64,000 nucleotides of DNA, from NCBI GenBank assembly GCA_007026445.1, contig VDMD01000003.1, positions 1,984,001 to 2,048,000 on the forward strand, given 5' to 3'. The DNA is from Schizophyllum amplum. Its lineage: Eukaryota; Basidiomycota; Agaricomycetes; Agaricales; Schizophyllaceae. The position numbers and the translations under genes are program-made. Below, one piece after another: positions 23,125 to 34,678 of the stretch. Position 1 is the stretch's first letter. Every line of letters starts with the position of its first letter. The notes under the pieces are model-generated. The model saw nothing but the letters and a program-made list of their open reading frames with translations, had not been told where the DNA came from and searched no databases.

Positions 23125-23437
23125 GCACAAGACCACGGATCGGCGTCCCCTTCTTCTGGAACTCCACCACACCCTCCGGCAGCACGTCCATCATTTCGCT
23201 ATACACAGGCAGGTGGGGCAGCACGGCGCGTGAAGGCAGATGGGGCAGCACGGCGCGTGTCATAAGTAAGGCGCCGCGGACGTTGATGTCGAAGACGTAG
23301 TCGAAGGCGGCGGGGGTGAGGTTGGCGAGCGGGCAGTTGAGATTGACGCCGGCGTTGTTGACGATGATGTCGATGGTAGACGAGGAGAAGGCGGCGAGGG
23401 ATGCCTTGACGATGACATTGGGGGGCTCGGGGAGCAC
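23125..23437 (-). pseudogene. Short-chain dehydrogenase N-terminal relic with internal deletion
   Basis: The frame carries the SDR structural motif NNAGVNLNCPL and a following DINVRGALLMTRAVLPHLP. It then jumps straight to VYSEMMDVLPEGVVEFQKK, which belongs about 60 residues later. The segment holding the catalytic Ser and YxxxK is deleted. RAVLPHLP is present twice in tandem (24-bp duplication) at the deletion site. The cofactor-binding glycine loop at the N-terminus is also missing. The fragment abuts copy 2 of the dispersed repeat. Confidence 0.75.
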
Positions 23438-23483
23438 GAAATGTAGGCGAAGCAGACGGCCTAATTAAATACTTCCCGACGCG

Positions 23484-25121
23484 CTATCTCTCATGTTCTT
23501 GTACGCCATGCCTGAGTGATAAGTGAGCAACGGCAGCCGCTGAGTTCAAAACGAGCAGCGCACTTATGATACTGATGTGCATGCAGTGACTTTGGCGAGT
23601 AATAAGTCACCGACCGGTTATCGCAAAGCTTGCATCGGTACTCAGCGCATCCAGTCTCCTTGCTAACGCGGCTCAAAGGCAAGTACCCGGGATGGCTAGA
23701 TGTGAATGATGTCAGCGATAGCACAATACCGCCCACTAGGAAAGCGCTCACCACTTCATTATATGCCAGTCCACCCATTCTGCGAATATAAAATCGTCGC
23801 AGTGTTGGCACTTCATGTACTTGGAATACGGGTCGAGGAGGCCGGCTTTAGTTAAACTGGACGATGTGATGGAGCGCAAGTTGCGTGTGCGCATGAGCAA
23901 CGTTTTATCCACTCCATGATTTTCCGCCACCATAGCAGGTGCGATGCCCCTGTCGCGGGCCATATTCCGCAATCTGTTGGTTGTTCGTAAGCCCGCCATG
24001 CGCGCCAGGTGATAGCATACCGATGACTGTTCGCACTACCCGTCTTCCTCGCCGTAATCTCCATCTTCATTCTCCACTCGTCGAGGTGATACTGAAACTG
24101 AACAAACAAGGTCATGTAAATGTCAGCAAAGGTCTTCGAAATGCACATACCCCATCTACTGCTGTAATTTCATGACGACGGACTGAGTATCGCTATGCCC
24201 GCCGCCCCTTAGCTTGTATTCATAATAAGAATCGGCGAACTCACCTTGAAAAGCGCCGACTCGAGGCGCATCTGCTCCATCGGAGTGGGAGCGGTCATGA
24301 CTTCACTCCGGTATTCGCGCCTCGCGTTCCGTAGGTCTCGGAGCGGGACGGCCCATCGACTATTATCCCTCGGTCTCCTCGCTCTGGTCATATTCGGAAG
24401 CCACGGCCAGATATGGCGATCCAGCTTCAGCGTGTACCGTGGACGATACTTGTACTTCGGTAGAAGAAACGCCACTTTCGAGCTGTAGCGTGGATAAGAA
24501 AGACTGCTGCGCGCGCCGCATGTGGACTTACCGAAAGAAATGATATCTGCATCGCTTCTGCGGAATATTGTTCGCTGTCAGAAAAAATAAACAAGGAACA
24601 TGAGATGAGCCCAACACACCGAGCAAATATATATCTTGGATGGCATCCATGTTGGCGGGCCATCCGTACGCTTCCTGCACATCTGAATGTACTTGAGCAA
24701 GTGCGACGCGACTATGAGCCTCTTGATAACGTACGTAGCATTCGCCTTTTCGAAAAAGAGTCATCGTATATGCGGCGCTACCGTATAGTCCAGGCTGCCA
24801 CGGGTTCCTGATATCGAAGAAGCGACCCAATGCGGAACGTTGCAGACCATGCTTGAGGAAACGCATATATTTGCGAGGATCAGGAGGAGGATGAGGAAGC
24901 AGAAGAGGAGAATGAGCGAGAAGGATGCCGTTGTTGGCATCAACGACGTTACGAAAGACATGGCAGGTGTCGCGCACAGCTAGGAGCGCGGGTGGCTGGC
25001 AGTAGGAGAAAACACAGTGCCATAGCTCGATGGAAAGCATGGTTAGATAAGGAGGAGCTGATTGTGGCACAGTGTCCAGGTATGCATAGCGCGCGCGCTT
25101 GGGCTTCGAACGGCGCGTCAT
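23484..25121 (-). CDS. F-box protein with C-terminal zinc-finger-like motifs (copy C)
   Basis: Eight exons with agreeing phases encode 390 residues: 24735-25121, 24620-24682, 24532-24557, 24245-24482, 24021-24097, 23752-23973, 23564-23695 and 23484-23511. Domain order equals that of the 7311-8966 gene: basic start (MTRRSKPKRARYAY), F-box (MLSIELWHCVFSYCQP), Cys cluster (CYMC ... ICSKRC), DEWR segment, CQHCD...DWHI, and CKLC...HQYH. Exons 2, 3, 5 and 7 are identical in length to those of that gene, so the two are ancient-duplicate paralogues. It probably recruits an unknown substrate to an SCF ubiquitin ligase. The 5' flank also matches copy A, including the divergent TATA box at 25385. Confidence 0.8.
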
Positions 25122-25189
25122 GGCTTTTTTTAAGATGATGGTAAGAGACAAGCAGATCAGGCAAATGCGAAAATGGACAACGGACACCA

Positions 25190-25345
25190 TTCATGTCCAT
25201 TTTGGGCGAAACAAAAGAAACACGGATCAAAGCCTCCGGCCCATGCCGTCGCAACGGGACCCGGGCTACATTTCACCATTCATGACAATGTCCATTTTGG
25301 GCGGAACAAAGGAACATGGATCAAAGCCCCTCCGTCGACGGTCGC
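25190..25345. repeat. Two-copy promoter-proximal tandem repeat
   Basis: The phrase tgtccattttgggcgaaacaaa, followed by acacggatcaaagc, occurs near 25194 and again with few changes near 25288 (period about 93 bp). It lies between the F-box start and the divergent TATA box. In copies A and B only one diverged unit is recognisable. Confidence 0.7.
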
Positions 25346-25384
25346 CGGTCCGTCGCTTAGTCACATGGTTGACGGGGGCTTACA

Positions 25385-25391
25385 TATATAA
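25385..25391 (+). promoter_or_regulatory. TATA box of the divergent unit (copy C)
   Basis: TATATAA in acatatataagagcc, at the position equivalent to 9180 and 15733. Confidence 0.5.
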
Positions 25392-26696
25392 GAGCCAGCT
25401 CTATTGACCAGTTCTCAAAATCCCACCCTTCCTCGCAGATCGGCTTTTGCGATTTCGCCTATATACTTCCCGAGAATCAGACCGGCACAGAGTGTGCGCT
25501 CGTCGTATCCTCCGTGCAGGCCCAGGTTCAGCGATCCGAGAGGTTGACGGGTCGACTAGTCGTCTGCGGCGTAGCGCAGGCCACGGCCTGCGATGCGTGT
25601 CGGGAGAGGCAGTGGATACTGAGCTTGCGCTGTCGCTTGACCTTCGGATTGAGTGGCGGCGTTGAGCCGTCCGCATGGCGGGGCTATAGGGTGGCCTTCG
25701 CATTGGCGACCCTGCCCCCTGGTGCCCGCAGGGTGGGCGCGGGCGAGACGTGGCCCTACCATCCGACCTCTCGTCGGTGAGTGGTCACGGAAACGTCGGG
25801 TATCACTACACTGCTGGGCTGCTTTCGGGCAGAGGCACACGTCCTATATGCCAGAGGGCCGACTCCCTCTGGGAACGTGCAATTTTTGGGCAGGCATCAT
25901 CATTGAGATGCAACGTAGATACATAAAGATACATACTGTAAGGTAATTTTCTTGTACAACAGCAGCTAGAAACGACGCACGCAGGTCTAGATAAGTTTAT
26001 ATTATGCACAAAATCTACAACTCTTTGTTGCAGCTTCTTGAATGTTTGCTGTTTTGGGAACAAAAGTCCTTGTATGAACAGCGATAGTCCGTCGCAAAAT
26101 ATACCTTTCGGCGTTATGTTGTCACATGGATACCAGAGATACAAGCGAGGTACTTACTTCCAAAGGCTTCGCGACCCGCGGCCGTGCGCAGACGAACGTA
26201 CGTAAGGTTGAAATGGGCGCCGCGTTTGTGAGTCGCTGCCGTCCGGATTGGAGCCAGTTCAAGCTACATCTTTCTGCCCAAACCCCCGGTAAGTTGAACG
26301 AAGACAAAGACACTGAGTGGACCCTTATGTTAGCAAGGAAAGACGTAGCCCGTAGGACTTGCATAGGACTCGGAGACCCAAGCTACAAGCAGGATCGGAG
26401 GTGAGAGCTTGATGAGAACAATTGAACCCCCTTGTTCCGTGACACCGCCGACGCACCGTCGACGCACGCGGCACCATGTGGTCGTTGTCTTCAGCTCCTT
26501 CTAGCCTCCTGCGCTTGTGCCGGCGGTCCCACCTCCGTCCTACTCTGGTCCTGCCCATTGACGCTGACTATATCTGGCGACAATAGGCCATGCAGAGGTA
26601 CAAGCATGTTTCCTTTGGGAACAAATGCACTGCAGGCGCCCGAGCATAAGAAGGCGCCGTTAGCCTCTCTCCCACTCAATCCCCGCCGCTGTTACC
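25392..26696. other. Divergent unit copy C and upstream region of the third F-box gene
   Basis: Homology to the units at 9.2 and 15.7 kb continues to about 25885 (ending gtgcaatttttggg). From there to 26696 I see only short frames; 26126-26404 is the longest on the plus strand, with no recognised domain. Confidence 0.4.
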
Positions 26697-28304
26697 ATGC
26701 CCGCATTCAAGCATCTACATCTTGAGACTTCTCCTTCTATGTCCCAGGACTCCTCTACCTTGCCTCACAGATCTTTGGCCCTGCCTGTCGAACTCTGGCA
26801 CATCGTGCTATCATCTTGTTCTCCAGCCGACCTATACCTCCTTAGCGTGTCATGGGGCTTCTTTCGCACCCTGATACTCGCAGACGGCATGAAAGTTCTC
26901 GAGAAAGCGGCGATCCGTGCACATTATCCTTTGTGTATCGACATCTTCAGGAAATACTTGGAGGATTGCAGTCATCTACCGGAATGCTTGAAGCCACGCA
27001 ACGGGAAGGACAGCAGTACCTTCCTGTTTGTGATGTGTGGAGGGCCTTGTACGGTACGTCCGGGTCTTACAACCGCCTACTGTTATGCTGATCCATAGTG
27101 CAGGTATGCGGTACTTGGGCTGGAGGTCCTCCCGACTCGAGCCATCTTCGAGTGCGAGTCTGTGGACGGGTACGTCAAGCTTGATGTCCTTGCCTTTGAT
27201 AAGCCATGCTCACATGTCGGCTACTTGTCTGCATCAGGAGGAGTGCACCGCTCGGATACGCTCGTACGTGATCTTCGCAATCGGCATTGTCGGTTTACTC
27301 ACGAACACTCTACACCAGAAAACAGTACTCGAGCCCATACTGGTCGTACACCGACTTTCCTGACGAATATCTTCTTCCTCTGGAAGCTAGCTTCTGGATT
27401 CCTTACACGATCGACTTCAAGGCCTTCGACGTGCAGTCCGCTGCCGAAGTCGGGTCCGGTCACGCACCTCATGTCGAGCGACCGTATTCCAGGTATCTCG
27501 TCGAGGATCAGGACCAGGCCTGGAGGGAAGTCTGTGATGTCAGAGGCGGTATTGAGTCAATGTTTGTGAGCGAAGGTGACCCGTGGAAGCTGGTGCCTGG
27601 TGATGCGAAGGAGTTGCGGCTCGCCCAGGTTAGTGTGCATGTTCTCGTTGTTCATGGATTAACACATATATTGGTAACAGGTATATGAGGAGCGCTCGAA
27701 GCGCCATCGTGCATTAGAACGGGTAAGTACTGCAGTGCCTGCCACGGCGTCCCAGCTCACCAATCTTTTCACAGATCTATGTTCATGTATGTAATTGGAG
27801 GAAACAGACAGACGAGGCTGGTCAGTCAATACGGGACGCAAACGTCGCCATGTACGTATATATTTGACCCTCAAAGTCATGGGCGCTGACAAAAACGGTC
27901 AGACTACGCGGGATAGCCCTCCAATTGAAGACGAGCCTCGCAACGCTGTTGGAGGACCCCTTGACGCAGCGTATCCTAGCTGCGCACTCGCGCGACCTCG
28001 CGTATGCCTATCGGTCCACGTTTCGGCATTTGACAGATCCCGCGAAGCCTGTGCCAGTCAATGCTGTGATGCAGGGAACGGCCAAGTTGCGGCCTCGTAA
28101 GGGGCTTAAGGGGCGCAAGCACTCGACGGAAGGTCTTCATGCCTCTGGCAAGGGTGACGCCTCACCATCGAATGCTACCAAACGTGTCAACCCGCGGCGC
28201 AATGCACGTAAACGGTAAGTAGAATCACAATAATCTCGCAGCAACCGCTGACTTGATTATTCAGCGCGATGGCGCAGCGAGGTGCACCATCCTATAAGAT
28301 ATAG
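26697..28304 (+). CDS. F-box protein, diverged third member
   Basis: Seven exons with agreeing phases encode 431 residues: 26697-27053, 27099-27263, 27326-27628, 27681-27722, 27775-27851, 27903-28214 and 28265-28304. The F-box is at about residues 26-60 (LALPVELWHIVLSSCSP). A central region carries WSYTDFPDEYLLPLEASFW. Near residue 260 a segment (VCNWRKQTDEAGQSIRDAN) aligns with the DEWR exon of the two zinc-finger paralogues, and its exon is 77 nt in all three genes. The C-terminal Cys/His motifs of the paralogues are absent; instead there is a basic tail rich in Arg and Lys. The terminal mini-exon is supported by a perfect GTAAGT donor; without it the protein ends at 28218. ATG 26697 has a good context (ttaccATGcc). 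Confidence 0.75.
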
Positions 28305-29749
28305 CTGCGAGAACATGACATTATCTTGGTCGCTACGCTTAGCAATTGCATTAGGCCGTAGCACCACTAAGACGATGATACGTACTTAAGACATGTTAGC
28401 TACTGCAAGCATACGCATATTCATGATTGCGCCCTCAATTGATTCGCGCCTACGCGATACAGAAGGAGCGAAAGTACCATCACCTTTCGACCGACGAGCG
28501 TGAGTCAGTGTATGAGTAGTACATGCATGGCTACTCAATAGGCGTACAGACTGATACCCATGCGCGCCGCGTCCCTCGCGTCTGTGAACAGCTCGAGCCG
28601 ATATCTGAGTCGCTCGCCTGACTCCCATGCCGCACTCTCCTTCCATAGGTTTCACGAACCCTCCCCAAAGCGAAAGTGAATGCATGGCCGGTACGCCGAA
28701 GCTTGCGCGACGATGCAGAGAAGCATGCCCGACGGCATCGGGTCCGGACTGCTAACAGTCTTCCCCGATAGCGCAGCTTGGTCGTTGCCAGGTCCGACAC
28801 CCGTCACGGCCGAGCCCAACACCTTCAGCCGTGCAAATCCGTGACGGAGCCGCGCTCGCGAGATTGGAGAGACGATACAGAAGAATGAAGTCTGCAAAGG
28901 TCGACCGTGACTCCTAGCGATGGAAGGACGTCCCGCACAAATGACCCGCGTATCCATCTCGTTCTAGCATAGCGCGTACGCCGACAGCCTGAGGCAATTT
29001 GCATCACATGTCTGCCAAGCAATGCCGCCCTTCGCCACTCGAGCAGCGCCCACCAGGCGCCGTGTCTCCTTGAGCGTCGAGCGCCGTGTCTGCTAGCTCC
29101 GGAAAACAACTTGGCGACTGATCTGGTCGAGACCGCGGCCGAGCCGAACGCGCTGGGCTCCCCACCACGCCGTCTTCGTGAAGACTCTCACCGAGACGTG
29201 CTCGAGAACGCTATGCTGGCGGACGCTTCGACAGAGGCGAGCTCGTTGAGGAAGAGTGTCGTATTTCGCCTCGCGTGGAAGCTAGCGACGACGGGCTCCA
29301 GACGCCAGCACAAACGCGCGATCGCCAGCACAGACGCGCGATTGCCAGTATGGATGCGCGGGCACGACCACCGAATGCGCATGCACGCCTGGAAAGCGTG
29401 AGGCAACGGGTGAGCGGACAACTCAGCACCACTCCTTGTGCCCAACGGATGTCCGTCATATGGGAATGCCGTCGAGAGCATGCGTCGAAGTGCCGTAGGA
29501 GACGAAGTAAGGCGACGAGCTTGCAGGGATGTCGAAGATGTCCTCGGTGCGTAACGGGCACGTGCGTGACCTTGACAGCGGCGGGCATGTTCTCGATGAT
29601 GCCGGCGATGCCACGAGCGTCTGAGAGACCTGGAACTTCGCCTGACGTTCAAGGAGGTCCCTGTCCTTGTTCTAAAGGTCGCAGTGCGGGACGGGATGCG
29701 GCAGATGGGGATGCAGATGATCTTGCGAGAGGCTTGAAGCCGAAAGTCA
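28305..29749. other. Gene-poor stretch
   Basis: No supported gene. Short imperfect repeats of gcgcgatcgccagcac occur near 29310-29345. Long antisense frames here share no family. Confidence 0.4.
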
Positions 29750-30770
29750 TGATGATTGCGCGTCCGGCGCAGCGAGGGGAGACACATAATGTCACATATC
29801 ATAACAGTATGATGCCAGATGGATCTAGAAGCGGGTCCGACGGGGCGATGAGATTTCTACAAAACGCACCTCGTCAAAGGGCCAGTCGATCGATGTTGAA
29901 AGGCCGATAGTAACGAACACAATGACAAGCAGCTCGTGTATATGGGCAGTATACACATCTGTCAAAGGGTATGAGAAAGAATGGGGCTTACGAGGAGACG
30001 ATGGCATACACCGTGCCGGGGGGGGGGGGGGGGGTCATCAGCAACATCAGGTGTCGTCGGCGCCAGACAGCGGCGAGTTCCCCGCTATGCCCAGTCCATC
30101 TACAGGCTACTTCAATGCGCTGTTAGCTTGTCGAGGAGAGTGGAGACACGTTCATGCACGTTGCATCGAGGCGCTTCCGTCTGGCTCGCGCGCTGACAGA
30201 CTGCCTGGGGTTCAAAATGCAAGCGCAAGAAATTTCGTTATGATGAGTACCTGACATTCACAGAGGAAGCAGGAGACATATAGCGTCGCTATTTTAGCGC
30301 TAAATCCTCGAAGTCGTGTACGTGGTAGAGGCGAATCTAATTTCACAGCTGCGGACATGGCGGTCAAGAGCAAGCGGAACCTTTTCTTTGTTTGTCCTAT
30401 TCGGGCGAAGCGCGCCTCTTGTCCTCGACCATCACTTTCCCCCAAGCTCCAGTCGCGCTGTTGTCGAAAGACCTTTCTCCTTGAACATACCCGCACGAGC
30501 TGAAAAGTAACTTAGAGGGACGGGGGACACAGGTCGAGGAAGGGGATCCCATGGCTGTGTCGGCAACCAAGGTGCGTGTGGCTAATTCTGCTCGGTGTTC
30601 CTCATCTCATACTGTTTCAGGTTATAAAATGGGCTATAATTACTGCCTCGTACTCGTAGTACTGTCAATGCCATGGTCCAGGCGTCCTCGACGAAGCCGT
30701 ATCGTAAAGCATCACAGTGCCCTCGCGCGGCCGGCGAAGCCTCCTCCTCCAGATTGACTAGGTTAGTAAG
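29750..30770 (-). repeat. Dispersed 1.1 kb repeat, copy 3, with poly-G tract
   Basis: Same orientation as copy 2 and more diverged. Shared words include gcgtccggcg, the cctcgtcaa...ccagtcgatcga segment, ggcggtcaagagcaagcggaa and gtcctcgaccatcactttccc. A run of 17 G (30018-30034) replaces sequence present in the other copies. Confidence 0.6.
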
Positions 30771-31089
30771 GAGCGCGCTGTGATGAAGGAGCATGTCTTG
30801 GGGTACTGTACTTCTCGGCCAGGGTTGAGATATGTACAGTAGGCGCCCCGGCCCCCCGAGCTTTCAACTATCTCAGCCACCTCCTGGAAACCTTTGCCCC
30901 CGACACCGCCCAAAGGCCTGACTTGGCGCCGACGCCTGTCCTTCCCCTTGAATGCTCAAATCCACAGCCCCAAGCATCACGAAATACCGATCATCTGACA
31001 GGCGCCGAACATTCCCCAGCCGATCATCCGACATACATAACGACGCTCGGGCGCGCCTTCCCTCCCCACGCTTCCTTACAGCAACGACC

Positions 31090-31894
31090 ATGCGCATCTC
31101 CCCCTCGCTGATTGCTCTTGGACTCGTCGCCGCCGCGTCTGCGCGCGTCTCTGTGAGACAGGCAAACATCCCTGGTGCGTTGTTGCCGTCAAGCTACAAG
31201 ATATCATGCTGACCACCGTTCATTTCCCTCCCTCCATGTCGGACGTATATCCTGCGAACGTCTTATCCATCCTCTCTTGTATCACCTCTCTCAGACTGCC
31301 TCCTGACCTGCATCGCGACTGCGAGCACCGAGGGCTGTGACTCGACCGACACGGCATGTCTGTGCGCCAGCCAGACCTTCATCTCAAGCACCACGCAGTG
31401 CGTGCAGTCGACCTGCTCTTCCGAGGATGTCGAGACCTCCCTCGCTGATGCGGAGGCGATTTGCGCGGACGCGGTAAGCATCCCGATCCTTGGCCGCCCC
31501 ACCCCCTCCTTTTCCTGTCGAGTTTCTTTTGCCCGCTCGCCCTTGCCCGCTCATCCTCCCTTACCTCCGGCAAAACCCGATTCAGTGCTGACAAGCTCTT
31601 AGGGCGTCTCTCTCAGTAATGTCCCCATATCGACTGCAGCCGGCAGCGGCAGCGGCAGCGCCGCGTCCGCCAGCGCCACCAGCCCCTCGGGCAGCCAGAC
31701 CTCGTCGGCCTCAAGTAGCCAGACCTCATCCGCGGGCGCTGCCGGGTACGTTCTGGCGCGTTCCACTCTATCACGGCGCAAGCGCTCACACACCTTCTAG
31801 GGAAACCGGCGGCAACAACGCGGCGGCGGCGGCGCACGGTGCGAATGCCTTCGCGGGCATTGCTGCCGTTGGGCTCGCGGCTTTCGTGCTCTAG
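31090..31894 (+). CDS. CFEM-domain, GPI-anchored cell-surface protein
   Basis: Four exons (31090-31174, 31295-31473, 31603-31745, 31801-31894) encode 166 residues. A signal peptide (MRISPSLIALGLVAAASA) is followed by the CFEM domain in exon 2. Eight cysteines run from DCLLTC through TDTACLC to EAIC, with the Asp preceding the CxC pair conserved. A short Ser/Gly-rich stalk and a hydrophobic C-terminal tail (AFAGIAAVGLAAFVL) suggest GPI anchoring. The second exon is 179 nt in both this gene and the one at 19341, with the same phases, so they are paralogues. Its stalk is shorter by about 26 residues. The likely role is at the wall or plasma membrane, possibly haem/iron uptake or adhesion. Confidence 0.9.
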
Positions 31895-34678
31895 GGCGTC
31901 TTGCTTCTTGTGTTGCGCCCGTCTTTGTCGTTGCCCACTTCTCCTTCGCTCGTTGTCCTCTCTTCCTTCGCGAAAGTCCATCTTCACCTTCGCGCAGGTC
32001 ACGTTCATCTCCCGGGAGGTCTAACGCCTTTACTCTACGATTCTCTCACCCAAAACTCCTATATGTATATCGAAGCCGCTCATTGTCCACGGAATGAACA
32101 CTTCCATCTATGTTGGTCTTAGTTCTATGGGCCTCTATCGTTCCCCATAGAACTCTGTCGTTCCACGTAACCCTTCATCGTTCCCCGTCGACCTCCATCG
32201 TTCCGCATATGCCTCCGTGTTTTTCTCTGTAGGCCCTTCTTTTTCCACCGTAGTACAGCGAGAATACAGTGTGCGTATGTGTGTTCACCTCCACTCCGCG
32301 CGCAATTCGAGAAGTTGAATGCGGATGATTGGATAGCTTGAATGCGTACAATTCGAGAAGTTGACCGAGGACATTCCATGATCCCGAATGAATACGTATC
32401 ATAATCCTTACTTCAACGATCACCACACAGACCTGGTACGTGTCGCGTGTTGCGGGGGAGCGCATAGCTATGGAGCGCTGAGCGCTGAGCTACTGAGTAG
32501 CTATGGAATAGAGGCGTTGCGCAACTGTTGTTGTTGGTCCGTGTTGTTGTTAGAAATTTCCGTTGTTTTTATCTACAGGTGCTGTGCAGCTCAGACCAAG
32601 CACCTATGGCCTTACTACATGCTGCCTATGATATAAGAACGCCTCAGGCATACGCCTGGGCTCGGCGATGGCTGAGCGTCGTGCGCAGGCCGTTCTCGGC
32701 GATGATCGCCCGACCGCCGCACGTGGCGCGTGCCAACGCCGCCATCCGCCTCTTGCTGCCGCTGACCGTGTCGATTGTGACCGGTACGACTGCTCAAAGG
32801 GTCGCACTGGCCTCTGATACCTGCTATACCCGTGCCTTGACTGACTTTGAATTACAACAAAAGTGTCCAGCAACAATAGGGATCAACAACAACAGCTGCG
32901 CAACGCCTTCAATAATGACGAGCGCTGGAAGCTGCGCGGCAAGCCGCACGATACTTTAGAGGGCTGTCGCTGCTTTTGACGGCGCGCTTCGAGATCGGCT
33001 GACCCACGATGCGCGAACGCATCATGATGCATGACAACCCGCCGACATCCCCACCACCTGCCACTTGTTCTATAGTTATATCATTACAGGCTGAGCATGC
33101 CAGAGCTGGTCAAACCTATCTAATGCTTTGACTATAAAGGGCTTGCATGGGAAAGAGCTTCGGAGGCTTGCGTCAAACTTTGGGATGCGAAGCGGGGTGA
33201 GCGGAAGTTCAACATGAGTCACATGCATATCACGTGGGTTGCTCCGGGAGGTCCCGTAATTGACGGCGTTCTGATTCAAACGGCGTTCCCCACTTTCCTT
33301 CTTCGTTTCCTCGCACATATCTTGTTTCGTTCACCTCGGCTCTTGCCAGCGCCCAGCTTTGCATCTGTACGAGGCTTGTGGCATCTAAAGCTAAGGGCTT
33401 CAATTCCAAGTCGGACGCGCTTCTGCACGCGCATCTGATTCCTGAATTATGGTGTCCAACGCACGCCCCCGCCGTACCTGCTGCACTGTTTTTTTCGCTC
33501 TCGATACTAACGGGTTGATCTGTATCTAACTATGAGGCTGCGGACGTGTCCGCTGCTCTTGCAGCTGCTTCTGCACGACACGAACAGTGGAGGGCGGAAC
33601 TCAAGCCGACCATCGCCAATATGTCGTCAAGAAGCTGATCCTTTGGCCCTCGGGACATGCGCACTGGTACTACTTGGTGCGGCGTTAGGTGCGTTTAGAA
33701 CCATCCAAGTGAATTAGCGACTCTTCCTGCTTGGAGTCAGTTTGGAATCGTAACGGGGATCGTTTACCGTCACGTACGCGGAGAGGATACTTAACCGGGA
33801 TATCTCATCCATTTGAGCTTTCTTTCTCACACTTTGTCAGCTGCCTGTGGTCGTCGCTTAGTCACGGCTGCCTTCTAAGTGTTTTGGAGGTGCGTCGTCA
33901 TCGGCTTGCGGTCCCTCTTTGTCAGTTCTCCAGCTGAGAGCTCGCTTACACCGCAGCGCGCAGGCGCGCATCCCCCTCGGACGGCTTGGATAATTCACGG
34001 CAAGATTCCCCATTTCAATTGGGACCTTCTTGGAGACTGCGGCGAGCGCTTCCGCTGCGTCCATTGTATTGCGAAGGACTGACGCCGCTGATATGTGCGA
34101 CGGAGCTTCTGGCGGTATAGATATCGCTGTCCTGAGTAAAGAAGGACCTTCGGCTCTATACAACGCAAAAGTCCTCTCTTTTGGATGGTTCTCATGCCCA
34201 TGGAGGATCTGCGCGACTGCTGTAAGATCAGGATGGATCAGGTCGATCTCGTGGACGTGGGACAATGGAGGATTCCAAAAATGGTAATTATAAACAGAGA
34301 ACAACAAACAGGTACCATCAGGCTCTCACGGTACGAAACATGATGGGCTATAGTCAGCAAGCAGACGTTGAATTGACTCTTTGCATAGACAGACACCGCC
34401 TGAGGAGGCGAGCAAGACGCCTACCAGCTCCATTCCCCAGAAGACTGCGTACGGCGAGACGTAGCGACCTTGCGCGCAAGCGACGTGGTATGGAGGCAGC
34501 ACGACAGACCGAGTGTCCAACACCCCAAGGTGGGCCTGTGGACCTCGTCAGTAACCATCAGCTGACATGACGCACAAGAACCGTCTCGGAAGCAACTTCA
34601 TTATTGATCGCGCCAATCCTTCCGCTGTATATGAACCTGTCTCAGTCCACCGATCCCTTTCCCTCTGCATCCACGACC
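31895..34678. other. Gene-poor stretch
   Basis: Includes the 3' flank of the CFEM gene, with phrases of the type atcgttcc(c/g)cat repeated at 32130-32215 (imperfect, about 25-bp period). Frames at 32528-32959 (plus) and 33858-34307 (minus) are open, but I cannot tie them to a family or a consistent exon chain. Confidence 0.4.

Noticed and set aside
33858..34307. 149-codon minus frame with some protein-like stretches
   Set aside because: No family recognised, no consistent flanking exons, and the opposite strand is also open.
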